Assembly (NCBI GenBank): GCA_021824175.1
Contig: JAKALP010000017.1
Location: 1 to 64,000, forward strand
Origin: Deltaproteobacteria bacterium
GTDB lineage: Bacteria; Desulfobacterota; Desulfobacteria; Desulfobacterales; Desulfosarcinaceae
Length of the DNA: 64,000 bases
Direction: 5' to 3'
Shown here: in pieces, positions 16,765 through 26,848 of the stretch
How the letters are laid out: the number at the start of each line of letters is the position of its first letter
Numbering within the stretch: the first letter of the stretch is position 1
Program-made: the position numbers and the translations under genes
Notes under the pieces: generated by a model
What the model was told of the DNA's origin: nothing
The model's database searches: none
The model's input: the letters and a program-made list of their open reading frames with translations, nothing else

Positions 16765-18297
16765 ATGCGTCACCGCAAAATACTTTTAATCTACCCTAAA
16801 ACAGGTAAATACGATGCTCTTGTCAAAGATTTGCCTTTAGGGGTGCTTTGCGCCGGACGGTCATCCCTGGCCGCCGGCTATGATGTAGAAATAATTGACC
16901 AGCGTGTCGACTCGTCATGGCAAAAACGGTTGCTCGAAGTATTACATAAAGAAGATCCACTTCTGGTGGGTGTTTCGGTAATGACCGGTAAGCCCATATT
17001 TTATGCGCTCGAAGTTTCACGCCTGGTTAAAAAGCACTCCCGCACACCGGTGGTCTGGGGGGGCATTCATCCCACTATTTTGCCCGATGCCACCTTAAGA
17101 CATGAGGCCATTGATTTTCTGATCCGCGGCCAAGGAGAACTCCCATTGCTGGAGCTGGCCAAAGCCCTGGAGCGCCATCCATCGCCCTTACAAGAAGTCG
17201 CTTCCCTGAGCTACAAAATCAATGGTCAAGTGATTCATAACCCCATGGCAAGAGCGCCGGAATTCGAAGAACTTACCGATATCCCCTATCATCTCGTGGA
17301 TATCGACAAGTATCTACGCTTTGACGCTGGCGAAAGAGTATTTTCCATCATCACCAGCTTGGGATGCCCCCATCAGTGCGCCTTTTGCTACAGCCCTTTA
17401 TACAGCGGGCGGTTGTGGAAACCTGAAAAGGTGGAACAGACCATAGCTCGGATGGAAGCCATTCTGAAGCAATATCGGCCTGACCATTTCTCTGTCATTG
17501 ACAATGACTTCTTCGTGGATTTACGCCGGGCCAGATCTTTTTTCGAAGCATTGGAAAAGAAACGCTGGCCCATCAAGATCGGTTTCCGGGGAGCCAGAAT
17601 CGACGAGCTTCATCGCATGGACGAAGATTTCCTGGCGCTCATGCAACGAGTGGGGGTTCGATATCTGCACATCGGCGCTGAGTCCGGATCACAGAAAATA
17701 TTGGATCTGATGTTAAAAAAAGTCAAAACGGAGCAGATCTTTGAGGTCAATCGCAAACTCGCCAAATTTCCACGCCTGCTGCCGACCTATAATTTCTTCT
17801 CTGGGGTGCCCACGGAAACGGCGGAAGACATTCAAGCCACCATCGAAATGATTTTTAGATTGCTTAATGAAAACCCACATTGTCAAATTTCGGGGTTCAA
17901 TCAGTTTACTCCGTATCCTGGCACCGAGCTGTTCAATCTTTCAGTCAAACATGGATTCAAACCGCCCCAGGACCTTGAAGGCTGGATCGAATTTGATGAG
18001 TCGGATTGCGCTAAAAACAATCCTTGGATTGATTCGAAACGCAAGCGCCTGCTCGATACATTGTACTTCACCGGCTTTTTTATCGATCATAAATTCAGCG
18101 AGCATTTTGCCGGCCCCTCCTGGAGAAGTAGGCTGATTCGATCCTTAGTCACCTTGTACCGCCCCATTGCGACATTCCGTTTTAAAAACCGTCTAACGGC
18201 CTTGCCCATTGAGCTGGCGGTCAAACGGGTGGTGGAAAATATGTTCGAAAAAAATCAAATTCCAATGATTGCACATCAATCTGCGACGGAGAGGTAG
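16765..18297 (+). CDS. Second cobalamin-type radical SAM protein
   Basis: The start chosen is the ATG ten bases after GAAGG; an in-frame TTG at 16756 sits too close to that site. The 510-residue protein has an N-terminal B12-binding-like domain (VGVSVMTGKPIFYALEVSRL, VVWGGIHPTILPDATL) and the radical SAM motif GCPHQCAFCY with Cys201, Cys205 and Cys208. GAESGSQKILDLML near 310-324 is the conserved SAM/substrate region. It is only distantly similar to the first radical SAM protein, so the two probably act on different carbons. The glycosyltransferase gene follows after 5 bases. Substrate unknown. Confidence 0.8.
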   Translation: MRHRKILLIYPKTGKYDALVKDLPLGVLCAGRSSLAAGYDVEIIDQRVDSSWQKRLLEVLHKEDPLLVGVSVMTGKPIFYALEVSRLVKKHSRTPVVWGGIHPTILPDATLRHEAIDFLIRGQGELPLLELAKALERHPSPLQEVASLSYKINGQVIHNPMARAPEFEELTDIPYHLVDIDKYLRFDAGERVFSIITSLGCPHQCAFCYSPLYSGRLWKPEKVEQTIARMEAILKQYRPDHFSVIDNDFFVDLRRARSFFEALEKKRWPIKIGFRGARIDELHRMDEDFLALMQRVGVRYLHIGAESGSQKILDLMLKKVKTEQIFEVNRKLAKFPRLLPTYNFFSGVPTETAEDIQATIEMIFRLLNENPHCQISGFNQFTPYPGTELFNLSVKHGFKPPQDLEGWIEFDESDCAKNNPWIDSKRKRLLDTLYFTGFFIDHKFSEHFAGPSWRSRLIRSLVTLYRPIATFRFKNRLTALPIELAVKRVVENMFEKNQIPMIAHQSATER

Positions 18298-18302
18298 TCG
18301 AA

Positions 18303-19085
18303 ATGTGGAAAGGCAAAAGTGTATCGGTGATTTTCCCGACCTACAATGAAAAAGACTCTATCAAAGATGTGATCTGGGATTTTCATAACACAGGCTACAT
18401 TGATGAAATCGTGGTGGTCAATAACAATGCGGCTGAGGGCACCGATGAGCGGGTCCGCCAGACAACGGCCATCAATGTCCATGAACCCAAACAAGGCTAT
18501 GGCCACGCTATTCGAAAAGGGCTAAACGTGGCATCAGGGGAGCTGATCATCATTGCCGAGCCGGACGGGACATTTGTTGGGAAAGATGTCATCAAGCTGC
18601 TGGTTTTCTCGGAAGAATATGATGCCGTATGGGGAACTCGCACCGATGTCCGGCTGATCGGGGCCGGCGCCAACATGAAATTCTACATGCGGGTGGGTAA
18701 CTACACGGTAGCCAAATACCTACAATTTCTGTTCAACACCACGCGATTGTCTGACGTGGGCTGCACCTTGCGCTTATTTCATCGGCGCGTCATCGATCGC
18801 ATTAAAGAGAATTTCGAGGTAGGCGGTTCACACTTTGGCCCCGAACTCATGGTGCTCACAGAAGTCCACGGTTTTCAGGCCGTCGAGCTGCCCGTGAACT
18901 ATTTAGAACGGGTGGGGGTGTCATCAGTGACCGGCAGCTTCAAAAAGACCGCTGTTCTGGCCACCATCATGGTTCTGTATATTACCAAGCAATTCTTCAG
19001 ATTCAAGATTATTAAACCTCTTTGGATGATGACCTCACGCACTTTACGATGGATAGCCAAGACTATTTCTTTACAAGCGGAATAG
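18303..19085 (+). CDS. GT2 family glycosyltransferase, polyprenyl-phosphate type
   Basis: The 260-residue protein is a GT-A fold glycosyltransferase. It opens with VSVIFPTYNEKDSIKDVI (residues 6-23), then IVVVNNNAAEGT (normally VDD-type), GYGHAIRKGLNVASGELIII and EPDGTF, the DXD-like metal site. CTLRLFHRRVIDRI and a C-terminal hydrophobic segment resemble dolichol-phosphate mannose/glucose synthases. It probably charges a polyprenyl phosphate with a sugar at the inner face of the membrane. Translation is likely coupled to the preceding radical SAM gene, whose end carries a GGAGAGG ribosome site. The downstream TMTC-like protein could use the lipid-linked sugar outside the cytoplasm. Confidence 0.8.
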   Translation: MWKGKSVSVIFPTYNEKDSIKDVIWDFHNTGYIDEIVVVNNNAAEGTDERVRQTTAINVHEPKQGYGHAIRKGLNVASGELIIIAEPDGTFVGKDVIKLLVFSEEYDAVWGTRTDVRLIGAGANMKFYMRVGNYTVAKYLQFLFNTTRLSDVGCTLRLFHRRVIDRIKENFEVGGSHFGPELMVLTEVHGFQAVELPVNYLERVGVSSVTGSFKKTAVLATIMVLYITKQFFRFKIIKPLWMMTSRTLRWIAKTISLQAE

Positions 19086-19202
19086 TCCGATTCTGTATTT
19101 TAAAGCCGATGACTTTCCTTTCGGGTTTCAGTCACGGCAAAGTTGGTTCCCCATGATTTCACGGTTTCGCCCCATCGCTTTTCTACCGACAGGAGACCCC
19201 CT

Positions 19203-21974
19203 ATGAATTTCGTCGCGCGCCACAAGATTCACTTGCTCTTGTTTTTGTTTGGCATCCTCTTATACGCCGGCACCATGAACGCGGAGCGGCTATTTAGTTG
19301 GGACGACAATCGCTACCTGGAAGAAAATGAGCTGGTGCGCAATTTCCAGGTGGTGCGGATTTTCACCGAGCCCTACTTTGGTTCCTATATCCCTGTCACG
19401 CTCGTTTCCTTTGCATTCGAACACCGGCTATGGGGACTGAACCCTGTGGGCTATCATGCCGTGAATGCCTTGCTCCACGCCCTCAATGGGGTTTTGGTTT
19501 TCACCTTTCTCTTGTTGCTGAGCGGGAGGAGATCCGCGGCCTGCATTGGGGCCATACTCTTTATCGTACATCCATATCAGGTCGAAGCCGTCGCGTGGAT
19601 CTCAGAACGCAAAAGCGTATTGAGCATGTTCTTTTTTCTTTTGGCGTTCATCAACCACATCCGCAGCCGCCAAGAGAATTCCATGGACGGCCAATATGTG
19701 GCCTGGATTTTTTATCTGCTGGCGGTCTTATCCAAACCCATTGTCGTGGGAGCGCCCATCCTTTTCATGGCCTATGATTATTTTTGGGCCCGGCGCCCGT
19801 TGGGCCGCACCATTTTAAGCGCTATTCCAACCGGCGCCATCGCTCTTTTCGGTGCCATCGCCATCGTGGTTACTAGCTCGAAAGTCGGCGGCATCAAGCA
19901 ATATTGGGGGGGAAGTCATTGGAGCGCCCTCCAACTTACTTTTTTGACGGTGTGGGACTATCTCATCGGCCTGATCAATCCCTCCACGCTGAGCCCGCAC
20001 TATCTCTACGCCGCGGATGTAATTAGAGGCAACTGGCGGGTGTGGGCGGGATTGCTTTTGCTGATTGGCTTTTTTACCATGGGATTGCGCTCCCTGAGTC
20101 GTTTTGTTCGCGATCATAGCCACCCCCCGATTACTTTTTTCTTCGTTTTATGGGTGACCCTTTTCATGCTGCCGGTATCCAATATCATACCGCTTTCCAT
20201 CCAACGGGCCGACCGGTTTATCTACTTTCCATCGGTAATGCTCTTTTTCATGGTGGGATGGATATGGGAACGATTATGGCAGCGCTATCCAGAGGGCAAC
20301 AAGCGTTATGTTATGGTTGGAGCGATAGTGGCGGCGATATTCTTTTTATCTTCCGCGACCTATCGTTATAGCAAAATTTGGCAAAACTCAGGCGCGCTCT
20401 GGAACTATCAACTGACCAAGTTCACCAGGGATGATATCGCCGTGAACAATCTGGCCATGTATTACTACCGGACAAAACAATATCCTCTGGCCACCCAGGT
20501 ATATGGAGAGTTGGCACGTATGACTCCAGAAAATTTTCGCCCTTATTTATTCCTAGGCCTCATCGCCTATGAGCAAGAAGACTATAGTGACGCGATCCGG
20601 CAGCTGCGCCAGGCCTTGCCCTTGGCGGATGCCAAGTTAGGCGAAAGCATTCGCAGTCAGCTTCTGGCCGCCTACTCCAAGGCCATCGCCCAGGCCCAAC
20701 GCGATGGGCGGCTGGACGAAGCGGTGGATTACTACTACGATGTCATTGAAATCCTGCCGAACAATCGCAGTGTCTATTTCGATTTAGGCAAGGTTTACCG
20801 AGAGATGGGAAAACTCGATGCGGCAGCGGCAGCCTTCAAACAAGCCATGGCACTTTCGCCAGTCTACTTCGCCGCGGCCCATTCAAATTTAGGGCTTGTA
20901 TTGGTGGAACAAGGGGCCCTGGATGCAGCCCAATCGATTTTCGTTGAAAGCATGACCAAGGAGCCCTCCGCCTTGGCGGCCATGGGCCAATACAAGGTGC
21001 TGGCGGCCAAAGGCCAGCCTGAAAAAGCATTGGAAGCCTGTTTCATGGCGGTGGCGCTGGCACCGGATTCGGCTGAATATTCCGAACAACTGGTGGCGGC
21101 CCTATTGCGTTATCATCAACCGGAAGAAGCATCGGCCCTGGCCGCCAAGCAGCTGTCTGCCTATCCCGATATCAAATATGTCGTGTTGGGCCAGATAGAA
21201 GAGAAACGTGGGCATTACGAGCAGGCGATTGAAATTTATCAAAAATCCACCTCCAGTCTTTCCCAGATTCGCCTGGGACGCGCCTATTTGCACCTGAAGG
21301 AGTATAAAAAAGCCGACGAGGCTTTTCAAAAAGCACTGGACGAAAGTTCTGAACTCATTGATGCCATTGGCGGACGCTGTCTGGCCTTAAGCGGTTCTGG
21401 GGAAACGAACGCGGCCATGCCTCTTTGCCGCACCGCCATGACCGGCACCTCTCCAAACACAAGTTATCTCCTGGCGTATGCGGATTTGCTCACTTCGGCC
21501 AACCGATCCCATGAAGCACTCGAGTATTACCAAAAAGCCCTGAAAAAAGGTGAGGCCGCGGCCGCGCCTAAATTGGCTGCCGCGTATTTTAACCTCGGTA
21601 AGTCGGCCGAGTCGAGCGGATTGACTGGGGATGCCATTAAATTTTACCAGAGTGCCATCGCGCTGGATGCCAAGGAGAAGAACTATCTTCTCCATCTGAG
21701 CAATTTACTGCTCAAGCAACGACGCTACTCCGAGGCCTTGACGGCATCGAATGCGGCCATCGCACTGGATTCACACTCAGCATTGGGATTTGCCAACAAG
21801 GGCATTGCGGCCCATGGGCTCGGCGACCAAACCGCGGCCCAAGCCTCTTTCGAGCGAGCCCTCGAACTGGATGCCGTCTTACCCCAGGCGCTCAATGGCT
21901 ATTGTCAATTCTTGCGCGACATTGGCGGGGATGCCGAGGTGATCTGTCACAGGGCGCAAAATCCTTCATCTTAG
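19203..21974 (+). CDS. TMTC-like polytopic protein with C-terminal TPR array
   Basis: The ATG at 19203 follows AGGAGA and begins a 923-residue protein. Residues 1-400 hold about ten membrane segments with a GT-C-like layout: FSWDDNRYLEEN near 33-44 provides acidic residues in the first external loop, and HPYQVEAVAWISERKSVLSM around 122-141 is the signature shared with TMTC O-mannosyltransferases and related bacterial proteins. Residues about 430-920 form some twelve to fourteen tetratricopeptide repeats (for example AYLHLKEYKKADEAFQKALD). GT-C enzymes use polyprenyl-linked sugars, so it may glycosylate exported proteins using the lipid-sugar from the upstream GT2. The Ser/Thr-rich lipoprotein tails encoded nearby are conceivable acceptors, which is speculative. 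Confidence 0.75.
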   Translation: MNFVARHKIHLLLFLFGILLYAGTMNAERLFSWDDNRYLEENELVRNFQVVRIFTEPYFGSYIPVTLVSFAFEHRLWGLNPVGYHAVNALLHALNGVLVFTFLLLLSGRRSAACIGAILFIVHPYQVEAVAWISERKSVLSMFFFLLAFINHIRSRQENSMDGQYVAWIFYLLAVLSKPIVVGAPILFMAYDYFWARRPLGRTILSAIPTGAIALFGAIAIVVTSSKVGGIKQYWGGSHWSALQLTFLTVWDYLIGLINPSTLSPHYLYAADVIRGNWRVWAGLLLLIGFFTMGLRSLSRFVRDHSHPPITFFFVLWVTLFMLPVSNIIPLSIQRADRFIYFPSVMLFFMVGWIWERLWQRYPEGNKRYVMVGAIVAAIFFLSSATYRYSKIWQNSGALWNYQLTKFTRDDIAVNNLAMYYYRTKQYPLATQVYGELARMTPENFRPYLFLGLIAYEQEDYSDAIRQLRQALPLADAKLGESIRSQLLAAYSKAIAQAQRDGRLDEAVDYYYDVIEILPNNRSVYFDLGKVYREMGKLDAAAAAFKQAMALSPVYFAAAHSNLGLVLVEQGALDAAQSIFVESMTKEPSALAAMGQYKVLAAKGQPEKALEACFMAVALAPDSAEYSEQLVAALLRYHQPEEASALAAKQLSAYPDIKYVVLGQIEEKRGHYEQAIEIYQKSTSSLSQIRLGRAYLHLKEYKKADEAFQKALDESSELIDAIGGRCLALSGSGETNAAMPLCRTAMTGTSPNTSYLLAYADLLTSANRSHEALEYYQKALKKGEAAAAPKLAAAYFNLGKSAESSGLTGDAIKFYQSAIALDAKEKNYLLHLSNLLLKQRRYSEALTASNAAIALDSHSALGFANKGIAAHGLGDQTAAQASFERALELDAVLPQALNGYCQFLRDIGGDAEVICHRAQNPSS

Positions 21975-22008
21975 ATGCGAGCGCAATTTTGATAAAAGCA
22001 AATGCCAA

Positions 22009-22389
22009 CTAGTCGCGGCCCTTATCTCCAGTTTCAATATTAGTCAGCTTGCCGTTTTGAAAGTAGAGATAATGGATTAAGCGGTTGGAGCCGAAATTAT
22101 AGGTCCAGCGTTCTATGTGAAGAGGACCGTAAATGAGATGGGGCGCGATGTAGCGCCCGGTCTCCTCATCATAGAATTGTGAGATGGCGCTGTTATAGCC
22201 TTCTTCCCATTGCTCGACGTGATCCGGTGTGCCGCATTTCTGCTCCACCTCTTCTCTAAAGGCGCCGATGGACACGATGCGTCCTTCACAGCGCACACTG
22301 CGGTCCGCCCAAACTTCGCCCGCCGCGACGACGGTCCATAGCGCCGCCATATAAAATAGCGGCCGAATCAAGCGCAGACTTCTCTTCAT
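22009..22389 (-). CDS. DUF2845-like exported small protein
   Basis: Starting at MKRSLRL (GGAAG seven bases upstream), the 126-residue protein has a signal peptide ending near EVWADRS. The mature part has VRCEGRIVSIGAFREEVEQK with CGTPDHVEQWEE, two Cys probably paired, and WTYNFGSNRLIHYLYFQNGK, the pattern of DUF2845 periplasmic proteins. These proteins have no known function; some sit near envelope genes. A longer open frame to 22497 lacks a signal peptide and ribosome site. Confidence 0.7.
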   Translation of the reverse strand: MKRSLRLIRPLFYMAALWTVVAAGEVWADRSVRCEGRIVSIGAFREEVEQKCGTPDHVEQWEEGYNSAISQFYDEETGRYIAPHLIYGPLHIERWTYNFGSNRLIHYLYFQNGKLTNIETGDKGRD

Positions 22390-22802
22390 AGTTTGCTTCC
22401 TTGAACTGGTCCGCGTGCTGCTTTTTCCCTTTGAATACACTTCAGCCGTACTGAATATAGCTGCCTGCCACAGGCAACACACTAAGCTTCCCTTCACCAG
22501 CGACTTTCAAATCATACCATCTCTTATACCAGATAGGAAGGCAACCGCCGCACTAAGGCGTCCCATGAGTGATATCTGAGGAATCAGCGTAAAGACCAAT
22601 AAATCTTCAAGTGAGCATAGGGCGAATTATAGGGGTGACTCACGTTGCGCCGCTTTTGGCTGCGAACGACAACCAAAAAAGAAAGGCCTGCCATAAGGCC
22701 GGCCCTTTCAAAAAAGTCGCTCCATCCCTGGGTGGCCTGTATTAGTGTCTGAATTGAATCAGAGCCTTGGATGTCCACGCATCAGCGATGAAACATAATA
22801 TA
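22390..22802. other. Intergenic stretch before the tRNA genes
   Basis: Apart from the terminator at 22675-22709, I see nothing supportable here. A minus-strand 64-codon frame (22584-22778) has no ribosome site or recognisable product and overlaps the terminator. Confidence 0.4.
22675..22709 (-). terminator. Terminator of the tRNA-Ser transcript
   Basis: On the minus strand a hairpin of GAAAGGGCCGGCC with GGCAGGCCTTTC (imperfect centre) is followed by six T (22675-22680). It lies about 95 bases after tRNA-Ser(GCU). Confidence 0.75.
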
Positions 22803-22894
22803 TGGCGGAGAGACCGGGATTCGAACCCGGGATGCAGGTTTCCCCACATACTCGCTTAGCAGGCGAGCGCCTTCGGCCTCTCGGCCATCTCTCC
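22803..22894 (-). tRNA. tRNA-Ser (anticodon GCU)
   Basis: On the minus strand the 7-bp acceptor GGAGAGA pairs with TCTCTCC, then discriminator G and encoded CCA. The anticodon arm CTCGC-CTGCTAA-GCGAG presents GCT. The long variable arm and the T-arm CCCGGGTTCGAATCCCGG fit a class II serine tRNA. It reads AGC and AGU, the codons that dominate the serine tails of the nearby lipoproteins. Confidence 0.95.
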
Positions 22895-22923
22895 GTGACT
22901 TTCATTTAACCATTTCACGAAAA

Positions 22924-23009
22924 TGGCGGAGGGAGTAGGATTCGAACCCACGGAGCTTTCGCTCAACGGTTTTCAAGACCGCCGCCTTAAACCACTCGGC
23001 CATCCCTCC
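22924..23009 (-). tRNA. tRNA-Ser (anticodon UGA)
   Basis: The acceptor GGAGGGA pairs with TCCCTCC, followed by G and CCA. The anticodon loop CTTGAAA (stem GCGGT/ACCGT, one mismatch) gives TGA. The long variable arm and the T-arm GTGGGTTCGAATCCTAC complete a class II serine tRNA. It lies 29 bases upstream of tRNA-Ser(GCU) and is probably co-transcribed with it. Confidence 0.95.
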
Positions 23010-23090
23010 TGAAAAAGTACTGTGGCTTTTAACACCGTGCAAACACTGGGTCAATAGGTTTTACCGCGATGGCGTTGGAAAGGAAAGCGC

Positions 23091-24119
23091 TTATGAGTGT
23101 TGGGCTCGCAGCTGCCCACAGGCGGCCATGATATCCAGGCCCTTGCTGTAGCGAACCACGCTGGTGAAGTGCTTTGCGATCAACACCGCTTGAAACGCTT
23201 GGATGCGCTCCTCTGATGGTCTTTGAAATTCGCTCCCCGGATAGGGATTAAAGGGAATCAAATTGATTTTGGCTTTCAGTGGCGCCAGCAACTTCGCCAG
23301 TTTGCGGGCCTGATCCGGATGGTCATTGAGCCCCTGGAAGAGAATATATTCAAAGGTGAGTTTGCGCCCCTTGACCAGGGGATAGCGCCGGCAGGTGTCC
23401 AGCAATTGCTCAATGGGATATTTGCGGTTAATGGGCATCAATTCGGAGCGCATATCATCGGTCACGGCATTGAAGGAGATGGCTGGATTGACGCGCGTAT
23501 CGCGACCCAGATCCAGCAGACGCGGCGCTAAACCTGCCGTGGAGATCGTGACCCGGCGGGTGGCGAATTTCATACCCCAGTCGCTGTTGGTGAGCACTTG
23601 GATGGCCTGCACCAGGGCGTTGTAATTGGCCAGGGGCTCGCCCATACCCATGAACACCAGATTGGTAAGATAGGTCGGGTGAACCAGATGCTTGCGCACT
23701 TCCCACACCTGGCCCACGATTTCACTGCTGGTGAGGTTGCGGATCAACCCGCCCTGGCCGGTGAGGCAAAAACGGCATCCTTGGGCACACCCCACTTGGC
23801 TAGAGACACACAAGGTGTAATGGTCCCTTTCGGGGATAAGCACGCTTTCTACCGTGTGGCCATCCTCCAAACGAAATAGAAATTTGCGGGTCGCATCAGC
23901 AGAGACCATCTCCTGAGCCACCGCGAGACGGCCAATGTAAAAATGCTCGGCCAGAACCTGGCGAAAAGGTTTGCTCAGATCGCTCATTTGGTCAAAATCA
24001 TCAGCCATGCGCACATAGATCCAATTCAGAATCTGATGGGCACGAAAAGGTTTCTCGCCGTGCAGGTCCAGCCACTGCAGCAGTTCCTCTCTGGTCAACG
24101 ATTGAAGTTTCTGGCGCAT
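23091..24119 (-). CDS. rlmN: 23S rRNA (adenine-C2)-methyltransferase RlmN
   Basis: The 342-residue protein is a full-length RlmN, a radical SAM enzyme that methylates A2503 of 23S rRNA and A37 of some tRNAs using a methyl-Cys intermediate. The cluster motif is CAQGCRFC, a distinctive C-x3-C-x2-C, within SSQVGCAQGCRFCLTGQGG at about residues 104-122. FMGMGEPLANYNAL, ISTAGLAPRL and the C-terminal YSKGLDIMAACGQL, which holds the second catalytic Cys, are all present. It starts at ATG 24119 and transcribes towards the tRNA genes 80 bases away. Function is well established for the family. Confidence 0.97.
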   Translation of the reverse strand: MRQKLQSLTREELLQWLDLHGEKPFRAHQILNWIYVRMADDFDQMSDLSKPFRQVLAEHFYIGRLAVAQEMVSADATRKFLFRLEDGHTVESVLIPERDHYTLCVSSQVGCAQGCRFCLTGQGGLIRNLTSSEIVGQVWEVRKHLVHPTYLTNLVFMGMGEPLANYNALVQAIQVLTNSDWGMKFATRRVTISTAGLAPRLLDLGRDTRVNPAISFNAVTDDMRSELMPINRKYPIEQLLDTCRRYPLVKGRKLTFEYILFQGLNDHPDQARKLAKLLAPLKAKINLIPFNPYPGSEFQRPSEERIQAFQAVLIAKHFTSVVRYSKGLDIMAACGQLRAQHS

Positions 24120-24181
24120 TGATTACTTGCCACTACTAAAATTTGATGTTATAGGACGCCCGCCTGATCATCGTTTTATCG

Positions 24182-24215
24182 AACGGCAACCCCCTGGTGT
24201 TGCCGTTTTTGTTTT
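24182..24215 (+). terminator. Terminator-like hairpin upstream of ffh
   Basis: AACGGCAAC pairs with GTTGCCGTT over an 8-base loop and is followed by TTTGTTTT. It points along the plus strand but no plus-strand gene precedes it, so it may end read-through from elsewhere or an unannotated short RNA. Confidence 0.55.
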
Positions 24216-24217
24216 GC

Positions 24218-24246
24218 TTGACTTATCACTTTTATCAGTTTAGTTT
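24218..24246 (+). promoter_or_regulatory. Candidate promoter of the ffh operon
   Basis: TTGACT (24218-24223) and TAGTTT (24241-24246) are spaced by 17 bases, 37 bases before the ffh ATG. The -10 box is weak. Confidence 0.35.
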
Positions 24247-24282
24247 CAAGGTTTTACTGGAGCAGTAGGCAGGCGTTGGACC

Positions 24283-25614
<1,332 letters not shown>

Positions 25615-25628
25615 AGGAGAAAGAGGCA

Positions 25629-25886
25629 ATGGCAGTACGAATGAGATTGGCCAGACATGGCGCAAAGAAGAAACCGTTTTACCGCATCGTCGTAGCGGAT
25701 ACCGATAGTCCGCGCGATGGCAAGTTCCTTGAAAACGTAGGGACCTACAATCCATTGCGGGAACCAGCCGAAGTGACCTTGAAGACGGAGCGCGTGCAGT
25801 ATTGGCTCAAGCAAGGGGCGACGCCCACGGATACGGTGCGCAGCCTTCTGAAGAAACAAGGGGTTTCTGATCAAGCCGCACAATAA
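25629..25886 (+). CDS. rpsP: 30S ribosomal protein S16
   Basis: The 85-residue protein matches S16 throughout: [20 protein letters not shown], then [20 protein letters not shown] and NPL. S16 binds 16S rRNA in the body of the small subunit and is needed for assembly. The ribosome site AAAGGAG lies just after the ffh stop, and khpA follows. Confidence 0.98.
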   Translation: MAVRMRLARHGAKKKPFYRIVVADTDSPRDGKFLENVGTYNPLREPAEVTLKTERVQYWLKQGATPTDTVRSLLKKQGVSDQAAQ

Positions 25887-25931
25887 GGGCGGCACGGCGG
25901 TTCGGCGCAACCGACGATTCGAGGGGGTGCT

Positions 25932-26162
25932 ATGAAAGATCTGGTAAAGTACATAGCGCAGGCTCTGGTGGATTATCCGGAGAAGGTCACAGTGACGGAG
26001 ATCGAAGGCAATCAGACGTCGGTTCTGGAACTGAAAGTCGCTAAAGAGGATTTAGGCAAAGTCATCGGCAAACAAGGCCGCACCGCCCAGGCGATGCGCA
26101 CCCTCTTGAGCGCGGCATCGTCCAAACTAAAAAAACGCACGGTCCTTGAAATCATCGAATAG
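25932..26162 (+). CDS. khpA: KH-domain RNA-binding protein KhpA
   Basis: This 76-residue protein is a single KH domain: [20 protein letters not shown], then [20 protein letters not shown] with the GKQGR loop that grips RNA. KhpA (YlqC) is typically encoded between rpsP and rimM and acts with KhpB/Jag in RNA regulation of cell envelope functions. The start follows GAGGGGG. Its end overlaps the start of rimM. Confidence 0.95.
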   Translation: MKDLVKYIAQALVDYPEKVTVTEIEGNQTSVLELKVAKEDLGKVIGKQGRTAQAMRTLLSAASSKLKKRTVLEIIE

Positions 26163-26691
26163 CCCCATCGTCCCAGGCGAGTTGCTCGAAATCGGCAAGG
26201 TGGTCGGCGCCCATGGTATTGCTGGCGTCATCAGAATTCTCTTCTATTCTGAATCAGTCGAATGCCTTGCTCCTGGACGCACCCTGACCCTGATGGATTC
26301 CCAAGGTCAACTATTGCGCAAAGAAATCACCTGGTCCCAGGCCCATAAAAAAGTGATGCGCGTGGCCTTGCAAGGCGTAAGCACCCGTGATGAAGCCGAA
26401 GCGTTGGCCGGCTGGCCGGTATTCACAGCCAAAGCCGATCTGCCGCCACTGGAACCGGAAACCTATTACTGGAGCGATGTCATCGGTATGGCCGTATACA
26501 CCGTTTCCGGTGAATATTTGGGAGAGATCGAACAGATCATTCCCACCGGCGCCAATGATGTGTATGTAATCAAAACACCGCCGGATCACCCAGCCGGGGA
26601 GATTCTGATTCCAGCCATCGCCTCCGTGATCATCGAGTTCGACGTGGATCAGCGCCAGATGCAAGTCGCGCTGCCCGAAGGACTAATATAG
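26146..26691 (+). CDS. rimM: Ribosome maturation factor RimM
   Basis: The product (181 residues from a TTG overlapping khpA by 17 bases) contains [20 protein letters not shown] at the start of the N domain and [20 protein letters not shown] in the PRC-barrel C domain. RimM binds S19 and assists maturation of the 30S head. The start is uncertain: TTG 26146 gives a plausible short leader, and no ATG lies before the first conserved residues. The last codon run CTA ATA TAG is exactly duplicated 139 bases further on by the inserted palindromic element. Confidence 0.93.
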   Translation: MKSSNSPIVPGELLEIGKVVGAHGIAGVIRILFYSESVECLAPGRTLTLMDSQGQLLRKEITWSQAHKKVMRVALQGVSTRDEAEALAGWPVFTAKADLPPLEPETYYWSDVIGMAVYTVSGEYLGEIEQIIPTGANDVYVIKTPPDHPAGEILIPAIASVIIEFDVDQRQMQVALPEGLI

Positions 26692-26830
26692 TGCCTGGCC
26701 GAAAAGTCCATATTTTTCCAAGTTCAAGGCGGAGGCAAAATTTTAACCGCAGACATACACATAGTATTTCGAGGATTAAAATTTTGCCCCAACGCCGAAA
26801 TTGGGAAAATAGGGGCTTTTCGGTCGGGCA
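26692..26830. mobile_element. MITE-like palindromic element with 9-bp target duplication
   Basis: The 139-bp element starts TGCCTGGCCGAAAAG and ends CTTTTCGGTCGGGCA. Its two halves are imperfect reverse complements almost to the centre (left ...GGCAAAATTTTAA, right TTAAAATTTTGCC...). It is flanked by identical CTAATATAG at 26683-26691 and 26831-26839, as expected for target-site duplication. There is no coding capacity, so it would need a transposase in trans. Insertion fell on the last codons of rimM and left its reading frame intact, while moving trmD from about 9 to 157 bases downstream. The transcript would fold into a long hairpin. Confidence 0.85.
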
Positions 26831-26848
26831 CTAATATAGGTCGCGGCC

